Positions 13,501 through 25,790 of a stretch of 64,000 nucleotides of DNA are shown one piece after another. Made by a program: the position numbers and the translations under genes. The first letter of the stretch is position 1, and the number at the start of each line of letters is the position of its first letter. Source of the stretch: Todiramphus chloris collaris (Eukaryota > Chordata > Aves > Coraciiformes > Alcedinidae); contig JANVCC010000130.1 in NCBI GenBank assembly GCA_025345505.1, positions 8,630,522-8,694,521 on the forward strand. Reading direction: 5' to 3'. The notes beneath the pieces are model-generated. The model did not search any database and had not been told where the DNA came from. It saw only the letters and a list, made by a program, of their open reading frames with translations.

Positions 13501-16500
13501 AATAAATTACTAAGACTGGATTCCTCTTATCCCATGTTTCTAGTATATGTGTGATGAACCTGTGACTTAGTAGCAGAATCTTTATCTACAGACTGTGCTT
13601 TCTTTTAGCTTTCTCTGGCAGACGTTATGCAGTTATGTGTCTCGGTGCCAGAAAGCTGGGCCTGCTGGTTAGAGGCACCTCTGGAAGGTCTGCGTTGCTT
13701 GCTTTGGTCAAAGGCTGACTGATGGAGTGTAGTGCAGGCTGACACAGCCACTTTGGTTGAGATTCTGTCTGGGCTTATAGGGGTAAGGAGGATTAAAGGA
13801 AGAAGATAAAATGTGCAAGAAGATAAAAGTGATGCTAACCTCAGAAGATCCAAAATCGATTCCACTCAGCCTTGTCAAGAAACCTTGAAACTGATGTGTT
13901 GTTTTTGTTGGAGGTGTGTGGTATTTTGGAGGCAATTCCTGCAATTTAAGTGTGGGAGTGTACAATTCAAAGCAGAATATATCAGAATGTGGCTCTTATA
14001 CATTAGTGAATAATGCTTAAATACGGTAGTTTAGATAACTTTAAGAAACTTTGTAAGCAGTAAGTGGAAGGTTCATCTTTTGCTTAGTTGATTATGAGTA
14101 GCAATAAGGGAAGATGAAGATTTTGCTCATTGATACTGTGGGGTTTTGCTAGATGGATGCACGTGGGAAGAAGAAAACAGAAGCATGAAATGTTTTGAAA
14201 CCTACCCCTGGATATGCTGGATATGTAGTGCTTAAAATATGACTTATTAACATAAAATCATTCCTGTTACGAGTGTTTGGTTGTTGCCACTGGTCCTACA
14301 GTGAGCTTGAACAACAAGGGAAGTACTCTACTGCTGAACCTAAGATGCTATCCAAGTGGCTCATCGTATTCATTGGGCAGTGCACAGGTACTCCCTTACT
14401 CCAGAGACACAGAACTGGTATCTTCTGGGAGGGCTGGAGCACTAGTGCTGCTGCATCAGTGGTGTCCCAGCTTGTCATTCTATGTAAATAGGGAGGAGGG
14501 ATTCATAATTTCTGAGTACATCTGTGGTGTGGGTGGTTCCAGGCTGGTTATGGGAGGGTCACCGAGCGAATATTTTACTGCGGTTGTCACAGCTATATAT
14601 GGAAGACCAGAAAAAAAGACTGCAGTGGTCAGGCTGCTTACCAAAAGAACCTCAGCTGAATTTTCTTTTCCAGTTGCTTCAGCATTTCCATAGTAAGAAA
14701 CAGGTCGGGTACTTTGTATCTGATGGATGGCAAATACTCAGGAGATGAGTAGATACTTCAGTTTGGGGCTGCCCATGGTGATCATAAACAACCATAAAGT
14801 AATTTGCCACCTAGTGTAGTCTTTTTTGATGGAATTTAGGAACATCATGCCAGAAGCAGATATTTCTTCCCTTTGGAAGGCTTGAATTGTTGTATGTGTG
14901 TGTCTGTCCCCACGTGCCCACACCCTTTAGAGGTAGCAGCATTGTCAGTGCCCTCCCAGGGCTCGCAGCGGGACTCTTGTAAATACAGCCTGCAGGATTG
15001 ATTCTGCTGATTGATGGTAGTTCTGACAGCTCCACCCATCAGGGATTTCAGGGTTGTGGTAAGTAGCCTGCAAAATCCTACTGGCCAGTTCAATTTTATT
15101 GTTGCAACATTAAAAGAGACAGTACATCCTGACCAGGATGAGCCATAGCCCAAGATGTTTCAGGCTGTTCCCTGAGCTCACAGGCATAGGGAACCACACA
15201 GTTTTCTCTATGGAAGAGCAGTTTACCCTGGAAATGTTACAAGTCTGCAATGCAGACTTGGATGAAATGTCCAAGTCAATCTGTTTTTTCCTCATATGAT
15301 AATGGGATGACAATTCAGTGAAATTGGTCTTTAGAGTGCATCTTCGCACAAAGAAATGTTGTGAAGTCTTTGACAGAGCTCAAATCACTCATCCTGTGAA
15401 TGTAAAAATGTATTCATTGCGGGAAACCTTTAAAGACATCTACTCTCAGTACTAGTTTTGATTCTTCCTGGGGCTGAAGGCAGAGCATCTGTGTTCCAGC
15501 CTTATACATACAGATAGGTAGATTTACATATCCCAGTACACAAATACTCAAGTTCTTGTTACGTTTCCACTGCCAAATGCTGCTCTAGTTTGAGGAGGTC
15601 TCTTCTTGGGTTGCCTTATCTGGAAAATAAATACTAACATGCTTCAGTGGTGTGGTTTCTGGGATAATAACAGAAAAAATGAAGAGTTGTCCATATTGTT
15701 CAAAAAGATCTGCTGCAAGAATATGAGTCTTATTTTTTTTATTTTATTAATGAGAGTGCATTTTTTACTTCATTGAAGTTCTGTGGACCTGAACTTAGCC
15801 AGAATGAGTTAATTGTTGCAATTAAATCGTGAATTATGTCATTTGGAATACCTGTAAAGGGAGCAGTGCTCTGTGCAATGTAGTGCTATCTGTAGGGGAC
15901 AGCTATAAGGACATCTCCTGTGAAGTTCTCCCCATCCACTCATCTGACTTTTGCTCTTGGAGGAAAACTTTTGGTCGAATGATATTCCTATTAAGAGGGT
16001 CTGATAATTGGTGTGCTTTGGTGGGAGCCAAAGCCTGAGCAGATAGAGGCAGCCCTGTGAGTGGAAGCTGCTCTCATCTGGTGGCAACACTGGTGTAGAG
16101 GCAGCATTTGTACAGTTGGTGGGTTTGTAAGCAGATGGGACTTAAGCGTCTGCTCTCAAGGACAGAAAGCCATGCAGGATTTGACTAGATTTTATCCCAT
16201 TGTCTTTGTTTGAATCACTTCCCCTGAAGCACAACTAAACCTTCTTTGGTGTCTTCTGGATTTGGTGACCTTGTAACGAAGGATTGCTGAAGGGATCAGA
16301 CTTTGGGGGATTGCTACAGCTAAAAGGCAGATCTTGAATACAGCACAGGCCAAGATGAAATTCTCTGTGAGGTGGGCTATTGCTGTAAACAGCTCTGTTT
16401 CGAGAGACGGGTAGGAAAAAATTGCACCTTTCCTAGGAGAGTTTGAATTATGCAGGGCTTGCTGATAAGCAACTGTTACAAAGTTGTGGAACCTAGATGA

Positions 16501-19500
16501 CCTCTTAAATGAGGTTTGTCTTGATGGGCAGGGCTGGTCAGAAGGCTCTCACCCTTGGGAGAGAAAGCAAGAAATGAACAAGTAACTTCGGCTCTGGCTA
16601 GGTGTGCTCTGCTGGGAATGCTAGGCCCCTGTGCTGGCCCCTGTAGGTCTGCTAGCATAATTGAACCTGCAGTAACTCCCTCACACTGCTCTGTCAAAGT
16701 GGCCTGTTGAACAGTGGACCTCAAATCCATCTTGATAGAACTGGGTTGGAGCAGCAGGTGTGGAGTTAAGCTGTCCTCTTTGAGGCAACGGTGACCTCTG
16801 GGAAGGACGGTGACTTTTGTTGAACATGAATAATCCAACATGGTTTTTAGCAGAAAGGCACATGTCTCTGCAGCTTATGCCATTAAACATTTTTATCTGA
16901 AAATTCCCAGTGACATAGCAACACTAGGATTTTCTTGGTGGTGCTTTTTCACGTTGAGTACTGAGGATGCTTCAGGATGCTGAGAAGAAGCTGAGCCAGC
17001 TGAGCCACATCTTTTGGTGAAACAGTTATGATGTAAGGTCAGGGTGTAAGAGATTGCGTGTTTATGAACTTCTTTTGCATTTGAAATCTGGTGCGTTGGC
17101 TTCAAACTCAGTACTGCGATTGGAACGTGCCTCCTTGTTGTGCTCAGTCTGAGTTTTAATGATAGAGCTGGCATATCTGAGTAGTTTGCATGTGACTTTG
17201 CCAGGACTTGCTCGGTTTTCAAGATGTGCTCTCATCCATTGCATATGGGCAGCATTTAGCCTCTTGAGCTGTAAAAGAGGTTGCCAAAGTGTGTTTCATA
17301 GCTTGATATTGTTATAACACTCCTCCCTGCATGCTGGGTTTTCAGGCGTGTTGGGGTTTTCTGAAATGTGTGCCTTCAGTTTTGTTCACACTGGTTTGTG
17401 TTGTCTGAGAGCCCTGCTTTCTCCACCACTATTGACAGAGAAAACTGACTTCTCAGAGTTTGAATAAAACCAACTGTTACACAGAAATGAGAGTAAGATA
17501 AGACTGGTCATACGGTCTGGAGAGTGTCCCTTCAAAGCCTAAGAATAGGCAGGGGAGCGTGCCATCGCTGCCTTATAATTGATCCCCTTGCCCCTTCTCT
17601 CCCCCATACACTTAAAAGTGGAATGCAGGAAAGGAGACCAAAAAAAAACCCCCAAAAAGGACAAAAAAAGAAACCGACCTCAAAAAATACCCAGCCAGGA
17701 CAGACTGAGACAGTGGAAGCAGAAGCGTGCTATTAAAAAAAGCCGCGTGCACCCAGTCCCAGACATTCCTGCAGCTGCAGGCTCCCGGTGCCTTATCCGG
17801 GCAGGTTGGACCCCCGCCAGCCCCCGCCCCGAGCAGGGGCTCTGCTGAGGAGCTGCTGAGGGATGGGGGGAGGCTGGGGGTTGTTGCTCTTTCTCCACAG
17901 GGCGATGAAATGGGTTTTCCAAGGTCCTGCCTCTGCTCGGAAATGCCTTGCTTTCTGTTTATGTGCATTGGACAGGCTGCGCTGAAGGAAGAAAGAGCCT
18001 CAGAAATCCATCTGAAAGGAAAACTGAGTGCAGCTCCCCTCTGTGAGGGAGCCCACCTTTGCTTTCTTCCCTGCCCGCACAGTCCCCACTCTGTGCGCCT
18101 GCGGTGCAGCTATTTTACAACAAGATGCCTGTGTTCTCAGTTTGGGTTGGTGGGGAGGCAGCAGGGGTCAACACCAACAGTCAGGCTTTTGAGACCCTGG
18201 AACCGTTGAGCCTTTCACACATGTGTAACCTTTAAGCAAAACCGGTTGAATCCGTATGGTTTTATTCTTCCAAAGGGATGATGTAAATCTGGGGGGTGGT
18301 TGACACGTGTGTTACCGGCAGTTAAACTCGAAGCATGAGAGCAAGTCTGGGGCTTTCGTGGGGTCAGTTGCGGAGATGTTCTTGCCCCTTTCTGAGGACA
18401 GCAACTCTGTGTCTGTGCTTTGGGCCAAAGTAACCCTGAAGCCACCCTGGGCACATACTTGATCTTTCTTTGCTGGTTTCCAAAATGTGGGTTCTTCCAA
18501 GGATAGTGTTTGGAATGAGAGAAGCTCTATTTACTTAATTTATGAAAATAAAAGGTTTAACAGCACACCTCTTGGTGTTGCCGTCGTGGCTGAGGAAAGG
18601 TGAACAACTATATCATTTGGATATTGAGAACTTTTAGATTTAAAATACGTGTTTTATAGCACGCTCAGTGACTGCTGTGACGGGGAGCTGTGGCAGCGCA
18701 TTGCTTTCCTGTGCTGCTGCCTCCAGGTGCTGTCTTGCATCTCTGCTGGAGGCTGCCACGGGAAGAGGTGCCCAGGTGTTGCACACTGTGTTTTAGCTTA
18801 TGCCACTGAGGAAGGTCAGTTGGTACCTTGTCCCTTCCTGTGAAGAGAAATGGCAGAAGGCCTGCTTCTCCCACCATGAAGAGTACGATAGTCCTGCAGG
18901 GAGCCAGAGGCCAATGTCATTTTCAGCCAGGGCTGTTTTTCTTGATTTTTCCAGAACTCGTTTGTCTGAGTGTTTGGGCAGTGGCTGAAAGGTGCAGGTA
19001 CCCTGGAGCTAGGGGGACATCTTACGCAAGAAGCACCTGGGGTTCTCTGGGTGTCTCTTGGCAAAATGTCATCCCTTTCCCCAGAATCCCCTGGGCTCTT
19101 CCCATCACAGGTAGTGTGCTTTTGTGCCAACATCGGGCGGAGGCTGAATGAGGTGAATGACCGCATGACCTTTTTGCTGCTACAGGTTATCTTGCCAAGG
19201 ACAAAGCTTGGGTATATCAGCAGAGCAGGCTTGCCTGTGGCTGTTCCTGCACCGGGTTGGCTGTTCTGTACCGGTTACACAAGTGTTCACTTGTTTTTGG
19301 AAATAAGGAAAGTCATTGCCGTGGGAATTGAAGTGTTGAAAAGCAAGATAAAGACCTGCGTGCATTCCTCTTCTGCTCCCCAGTTGAGCCTTTTTACCTC
19401 TTTTCTCTGCCGTCTCACCGCTGAAAGCTGTAGCAGGGCAGTGCTGTGTTTCTCAAGTCCTGGCAGGAAGCCTTCGTGTAGTCCTGCTTAGCTGATTGAT

Positions 19501-21260
19501 TTCTTCCCTGAACAAAACACTAACTTCAACTTCAGAGTGTACCAGGAGAGCATCTAAAAATGCACGTGGCCATCTCTTAGCAATGAAAGATTTCACGCAT
19601 TTTGGTTACGTCTGTTGCCAATTTGCTTATTATTGCTCTCGTTGCCTCTCTTGGAGGTGTGTGATAGTGGTGTTGTGTAATAATAGGAAGCTTTATTTAC
19701 AAAGATCTGTTATGAAAAGTCCTGTCAAGCTTTTATTCCTGCAGTTACAGCTCGCTGTGTATGGCCCCTATCTTACCAACAAAAATGTCATGAATACAAA
19801 TTTCTATACATCGAAAAAGGCTGCTTCTCAACATGTATCTCTGTTTATCCCTTGAACTTTTAAAAATGGATTTTTCATCAGAATTAGACAAATTATCTGC
19901 TTAAATAAAAATGGCTGGAGTACTAAAACCTTTAAAAGCGTATCAGATTGTCACTGTTTTTATTTAGTATTTTCATTTTAGGTGGGGAATATGTGGTTTG
20001 AATTACTATTAACATGGGCATCTGGTCTAAATCTATTTCCATGTTCTGTCCCGACCTTTCCTGACTGGTTTAACAAATTGTATCAAAAAGGGGAATAGTT
20101 TTAACTGCTGCTACATGAGTCAGAGATTGGAGCAATGTAGACAGGATGATCTCTTTTACTCCTTCCCCCCACCCCCCACTTGCCTGGCAACTGATAAAAT
20201 ACCACATAATGTGGTTATACTAAAAGTTGGATGGTCCATTTAAATTTCTATTATCTCCATCTGTTTTCAGGCTTTTTTGAGTGTGGCTGCCTGTCCCCAT
20301 AAAGCTCAAACTGGAGGCTTGTGTAACTGGATCTGTTTGTGGAACAGAGCTGTTAAGTCCTGTAAAATGGTATGGTGGGCACCTTTTAGAAAATGCTACC
20401 CTCCTGGACCTTTTGAAGAGTTATTAGATATATTTTATTGCAATATTTGAAAAATAACGATGACTGGTACTGGGGAATAGATGGACAGCTGCTCTTTCCA
20501 AAAGAAGGGTTGTTATTTCTCCATATTGTCCTGTTCCTGAGTTCCCAGTGGGTATTTGATAGCAGCTTGCTACCGTTACAGGACAGATAAAATTGAGCTT
20601 ATGGAAATCTGAGAAATGCTCAGTTCCCATTTGGCATTATTGCTAACATGCTTATTTTGACTCTTGCTGAAGACCAGTTCCTCCCGAGCCATCTGGAACC
20701 ACAACTTGTTGGTAGAATCAGAGCAGCGATTCTCAATCCTTTGTCGTTTTTGCACACCTAACAATTTTCTGGGGAAGTTTGTGGACTCTGCAAATTTGAG
20801 CTTACTTCATGTTCTTTAGGTTCCTTTGTTGCCCTTTGCAGATCATGCAACCAGAAAAAAAAAAAAAAGCAAGCAAACAAGCAAAACACATAGGAGAAGG
20901 TGTTCAGCAATTCTGAAAAACTGATGATTTCTGTTTTCTCATTGTACTAGTATTGGTTCTGCGTAAGACACCGGCATTGTGAGCCTTGGTTTTTAAAATC
21001 TTATAGTTCATAGAATTTTGCTGTAGTCCTTGCAGAAGAATACTGATAATATCTCCATGTGTGCATATACATTATGAATATGAAGACATCTTAGTCAGAA
21101 GAATGTCAGAGTGCTTTATGCATGAACCATTTTATGTTAATTCAGTGAATAAAATCTCACTGTGGGTTTTTCTATGAGCTTTTTATTTTTTGATGGAAGC
21201 TTAAGATACTCCATGGTAACCCACTGAATGTCAGCTGCGACTTTCAGTTCGTTGGGGCCA
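10533..21260. other. Intronic sequence, no gene; G-rich and A/C-rich patches
   Basis: No exon or mobile element was recognised. Local structures are a G-rich cluster at 13311-13385, an A-rich patch at 17638-17690, and a GC-rich stretch near 17740-17880 with a few CpGs. A poly(A) plus CAAG-type run lies at 20860-20886. Open frames of up to 173 codons (18970-19491) have no recognisable domain. Confidence 0.5.
13316..13385 (+). other. G-rich cluster with a canonical G-quadruplex motif
   Basis: At 13364-13385 the + strand has G5, AT, G4, AGGT, G3, T, G3: four G-tracts of three or more with loops of 2, 4 and 1 base. A second, imperfect cluster lies at 13316-13332. The G-rich strand is the non-template strand of CREB3L2, so it would also be present in the pre-mRNA. 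Confidence 0.6.
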
Positions 21261-21274
21261 CACCAATCCAATAC

Positions 21275-21350
21275 TAGATAGAATCATTGAATAATCCGGG
21301 TTAAAAAATACCTTTAAGATCGTTAAGCCCACTCTAGATCGTCTCCCATA
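21275..21350 (-). mobile_element. CR1 LINE 3' end, short and old
   Basis: On the + strand the patch tagaatcattgaataatcc is followed by aaaaatacctttaagatcg and then ttaagcccac. This is the reverse complement of a diverged CR1 3' tail (gttgggcttgatgatctttaaggt...ttccaacc...attcta). Only about 75 bp remain. Confidence 0.6.
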
Positions 21351-21491
21351 CTGATGTGTGTCCTGAGAGCTTGGTTTTGTTTCTTTTAATGATGCTGAAT
21401 TTCAGTGGCATGAGGTCAGTACTGTTGCCTGTAGCCAACTCCAACCCCCACAGGAAGCAGCAGTTTCAGGATCACTTCTCCTCTTTCTGTC

Positions 21492-21511
21492 TTTTTTTTT
21501 TTTTTTTTTTT
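21492..21511 (+). repeat. Poly(T), 20 bases
   Basis: Twenty consecutive T. It could be the reverse-strand tail of an old retrocopy, but no body is recognisable downstream. Confidence 0.85.
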
Positions 21512-21639
21512 AGTTAAAGAACCTTCCTGATATCACACATTTGTCGGTGTACCTTATGCAACAGTTTTCAGTGTAAAATCCACTGCAAGTTTCAAATTCC
21601 TCAAGAGTTCCCTAGTGTTTCGCTTTCCCTCCCTCCCAG

Positions 21640-22880
21640 TCCAGATGGCCTGTAGCAGATGCTCATCTGAACTGTTCCGCAGCCAATGGCGCCGTATTAA
21701 AAAACCGAGCTATATTTAATACACGCAGACACACAAGTGTGTGCACGCACATATATATACCTCTGTGTATATATAGCCATAACTGGCTCGGGAGTCACGC
21801 CGTGCTGATGAGCAGTACAAGGTTCCCCGGATGTTTCCCTAGAGCCAAACAGACTGGTTTAGCTCTGGGAGAGTGTTTTCCACCCCTGCTCAGGTGCTCT
21901 CTGCTGGAGCTGCGTAGTGCAGGGAGCTGTGCTGGCTTGGTGCTGGGCAGCCAAGGTTTTGCCTGGCCGTGCACCACAGACGGCTTACAGTTGGCATGGG
22001 AAAAATCACAACACCTGAAATTCGAATGCAAATTGCGCTTTCTGAGCTCCTGAGATTGCTCTTTACATCTTGTTAGCCCTCAAAGCCTGAAGTGTCTTCT
22101 GCGTGGGTCCCTCCCTCCAGGCCACGGTGCAGCGTCCAGCACTGTGCCCCGCAACAATGTCCCAGATCTTCTCGGCATTTTTATGATCCCAATAATCTTG
22201 GCATTGAATGTGACGCAATCTTCCATGAGGTTATCCCCTGTGATAGGGAAGTATCGCTTTGTTATTGCCCTTCAGCATGTGAAATGAAGAGTCAAAGGGC
22301 ACCTTTGCGGCAGGGGATGGGGGGCCCAGGCCAGCTCAGGAGATGTGGGACAGCACATGGAGCCACCTTCAGCTTCTCACTGGCCCTCTAACCACAGGCC
22401 ATATTTCTTTCCGTACAGCAGTGTTAGAGCCTGGAAAAAACACTTTTTTTTTTTTCCCCCTCCTCCTTTTAAGCTCTAGGGAAGTGGTTACACAAGCAGG
22501 GGCCTTGGGGCCTCTGGAAGCTCGGGGCTTGCGCTATAGCGAGGTGCTGGGAGAGGCATCCATGAGCACACCCCCCGTCCTTCCCCACGCGCACACCCCC
22601 CCAGGCTGGGCCTCTCCCTCCCTCTCACGGGCACCCTGTCGCCTCTGAACAGGTCGAGTAGATCTTGGCCGTGGCCGGCCGGGGCCTGAGTTAAGCGTTG
22701 GCTGGGATAGCGCGAATGAGCCATGACGTGCGCCTGTGCTTATGCAATGTCTGAAACTTCCCTCCGCCCGTCTCTATCCCCTGGACGCTGGCAGGCTTTT
22801 TTGGCAGTCTCGGGAGAGTCGTCTTCCGCGCCGCGCTCGCTCAATAGAGCTGATTAATTAAATTGCAGTGCTGCAAGTGA
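21640..22880. promoter_or_regulatory. Candidate intronic regulatory cluster with a compact CpG-rich core
   Basis: By hand count 22621-22860 holds about 20 CpG dinucleotides in 240 bp, far above the surrounding intron. Recognisable factor-type motifs cluster here: CCAAT at 21684, a MEF2-like CTATATTTAA near 21709, and TGACGCAAT (ATF-C/EBP composite type) at 22211-22219. There is also TGACGTG (CRE/UPRE type) at 22724-22730, TTATGCAAT (C/EBP type) at 22740-22748, and TTAATTAA near 22854. No frame gives a CREB3L2 first exon. An enhancer or alternative promoter is plausible, but single motif matches are common by chance and conservation was not tested. Confidence 0.35.
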
Positions 22881-24599
22881 AAGCGGCGTTGTTTGTGCAT
22901 CAGTGTTGGAGGGATGTGGACTGGGGAGGATGGCGTGCAGGGGTGCGTGTGTATGTGTTGGCTGGAGGGCTTGGCTAGAGTGCCCTTCTGCTTTAGTGCC
23001 AGAAACTCGCCTTGCCTGGTGGGTTTAATCTTGTAATTAATCTCTAAAGCAGGATGAAACTCCTTTCCTTTAAATTCTCCATCTCCTTCCTTTCTGTCAG
23101 CTGTCTGCCTTTAATGTTTATCTATCTGAAAAAAAAATTAAGGAAGGTTGTTTTCTAATGTAAAATTAGAGCCCAAGTTATCTTGTTCTTTGTGTGTGTG
23201 TGTGAACGGGGTTGCATATTACATGCTTGTGCTTGTGCTCTTTCTCAGGTTTAAAGCAAGAATAAAAGTCACTGATATCTCTGCTATGCGCAGCCTTCTG
23301 CTGCTACAAACCTGGCATTTGGGAAGGACGATAGGCCATGGAGGAGATGCCCAGGCACGCGCAGCTTTGCTAACTAGGAGACGTTGTAAAAGACACTTGG
23401 AAATGAGCAACTGCTAAATGGCTTATTTTGAAGTCAGTCCCTTCACATGGAAGGTCTCTTTTAATTCCCTCACGCACTCCGGCATTCCCCTCACCTTCCT
23501 GGGGCTCATGTGGAATCTGCCAGCTGAATTCAGCCATCTTTCAGATGTGGTTTGTTTGGAAATTAAACGTGGACGACACTGTGTGCTTGCGAGTCCTTGC
23601 AGTTTGTCGCATTGTGCTTTGGCATGACTGCAGCTGCCCCTCTGTTCCTAAGGAACAGATCAGTATCAAAAGAATAAAGGGTAGTTTGCACACGTGGGTG
23701 TTGCTGGATGTTTGTGTTTTCCATCTCTTTGATTGAGAAACACTGAAGTCCAATGCAAGGCTGTCAGATTTTCCTGTGACCCTCTCCAAGCTCTCTACTG
23801 AGGTGCAGCTCTTGGGGTGGTGGCAAGTGGCAGGGGCTCCATTTTCCATCTGGTGCTGGGCGTCCACAGCCCTCCCCAGCCCGCTCAGCCACAGGAAGGA
23901 AAGCTGACTGAGTCACTCACGCAGTAGCACTTGAGAACCCAGCCTTAAATGTAAACGAAGGGAAGAGGCTTTCAGTGGGCTGGTGCTGCGGGATGTGCCA
24001 GCCACCTAAGTTTATTGAGCTCTGTGTTTGGAGCTTGCTTGTGAGCAGGTGGGTTGTATCCAACATGAACAACCTTTGGTCTTAAACCTTGGTTCTTGAA
24101 CTGTATTCCCCTACTGCTTTCCTGATAAGGTTATCGAGTTACCTGGAATATAGGAATGCAAAGCAGCATCGGCAGGTTTCACAGCTCTGGGTTTGTATTG
24201 GGTTCTCCAGAACATGCTGTCACTCTAGTAAACACCCTTGTTTTGCTGCAAGAAGGCCAAAGGAAACAATTATGATTAATTAGTTTAGCCTTATGTAAAT
24301 CAGGGGCTATAGAACTTCCCCAGATTGTTTCCTGTTTGAATTACTTCATATCTTGGCAGGGAAACTTCCAGTCTGCAATTAAGAATGGCTTGGGTAGAAG
24401 AATTCACGCTGTTCCTTCGTGATTGATTGTTCTTTCTTTTTTTTTTTTAAAATATTGTGACTCTTTATAACCACAAAGAATCTGTTTTTAGCTTGTAAAC
24501 CTAGCTGCAAGCTGGTAGAGCTGTTCTTGAAGTCTTATTCCCTGTTTCAGTACTTAAAAGAAAGTTCATGTTCTGCATTCATTTCCTCTGACAAGCTGA
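22881..24599. other. Intronic sequence, nothing firm
   Basis: No exon or repeat was recognised. A short GT run lies near 23193-23204. An AP-1-type TGAGTCA lies at 23909-23915 inside a small near-palindrome. Neither is called as functional. Confidence 0.4.
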
Positions 24600-24870
24600 A
24601 TACATTGGTTTCTCCTTTTGTTATTTGCTTATATTTTGAGGCAGGATTTCCAGTTCCACAGTGATTCTTGTGATTCTCTGAATTTTCTCCAGTTGTTCAA
24701 CATCCTTTATTGGAATTAGTCGGTGTAGGATTGGAGCCTGGCTGTGGCCAGTAACAGCTGAATCCACCATAATAAGCATGGAGAAAATTAATTCTTGCTT
24801 CACACCCCTCTGTCTTCTGAAGCTCTCAAACCTGTATAATCTGCGTTGTGCAGGGGACACAGACTTGTGC
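24600..24870 (-). mobile_element. CR1 LINE ORF2 fragment, ancient
   Basis: The reverse strand reads LYRFESFRRQRG and later VEQLEKIQRITRITVELEIL, matching the order in CR1 ORF2 just after the LE(R)VQRRAT segment, with many substitutions. It is antisense to CREB3L2. It is probably the 3' part of the same insertion seen at 25460-25790, since the reverse-transcriptase core there is correctly placed upstream on the minus strand. Confidence 0.6.
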
Positions 24871-25459
24871 AGCGGGTTGTGTGATTGGCATGAGGCTGTA
24901 GGACGGAGCTGTAGCTAAGGGTTGAGCTTTACAGGGCAACTTTTTTTAAATACGACATCTCATGTAAAAAACAAGTGCAAACAAAAAAACCCAAACCCTA
25001 AATAAATAAAAAAGGTAAATTTTCTGTGTTACTGTTACCTCCCTGCTGTTCTTTGGCTGTGGGAGCCCAGCACTGGCCCCACAGCACAGGATGGCTCTGC
25101 AAGGGTGCCCAACACTTGGCTACCCCTGGGACTGTGTGAGAGCTCGATGCTCTGGCTGAGGGGCTTGACCTGAGGTCTCTCCCGTTTGAAGTGTGAGCAC
25201 ATGTCTGCAGTAATTCCTCCCCAGGCCCTCCTTTGTGTGCCCAGTGCTATGGTACCTGTCCCACAGATGCCTTTTCAGCCACATCCCTCCCGGGGTTCCA
25301 AGTCCTTTCTGAGATCTCTGCTGCTGATTGTCAGTCACCTGAGCATGACTTGGTGCCTTTTGTTTGCAGCAATAAGATTAGGGTTTTTTTTTCCTTCACC
25401 TTTATTTAAAACATGTCAGTTATTTATGGCTGCTTACCAAGTACTCTGTGTTTTGGTTT
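24871..25459. other. Sequence between two parts of an ancient CR1
   Basis: It contains an A-rich patch (24955-25015) and otherwise unrecognised sequence. It may be decayed CR1, a later insertion, or unrelated intron. Confidence 0.35.
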
Positions 25460-25790
25460 TGTGACCTGACCTTTTATTACTCACTGCTCCTGCTGATGCT
25501 GCGTTATCTGCAAACTTCAGTGGTGGTGACTGTTCCTCTCGGGTCATTGATAAAATATTAGAGTCTGGGGCCAAGAACCAGTCCCTGTGGGAAGCCAATG
25601 AAACATCAACAGTTAGCTGATTCGTGTTTCGCATCTGGAGATTTCTTATTTCTTTATCACACTGAATGTGGCCTTTTGAATTCATATCACTCTGGCTTCA
25701 TTTTGTATAACAGCAAGTCAGTTGCCTTATGAGAGACAAGATTTATTAAGCTTGTAATATTATTACGAGAGATAAAATTTGAGAAGGTGG
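25460..25790 (-). mobile_element. CR1 LINE reverse-transcriptase fragment, ancient
   Basis: On the minus strand the frame reads SNILSMTREEQSPPLKFADN, then AASAGAV. This corresponds to LFNIFINDLD...LSKFADDT...GGAV around the catalytic FADD box of CR1 reverse transcriptase, with the second Asp changed to Asn. On the + strand the corresponding patch is ctgcaaacttcagtgg...gggtcattgataaaatatt. It is non-functional and antisense to CREB3L2. Confidence 0.7.

Noticed and set aside
17727..19491. Open frames of 160 and 173 codons in moderately GC-rich sequence
   Set aside because: GC-rich sequence lengthens chance frames. Both strands and several frames are open together and no product is recognisable.
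22621..22860. Candidate CREB3L2 first exon in the CpG-rich island
   Set aside because: No frame gives the expected N-terminal sequence and several stops occur. No phase 0 donor follows a plausible start codon.
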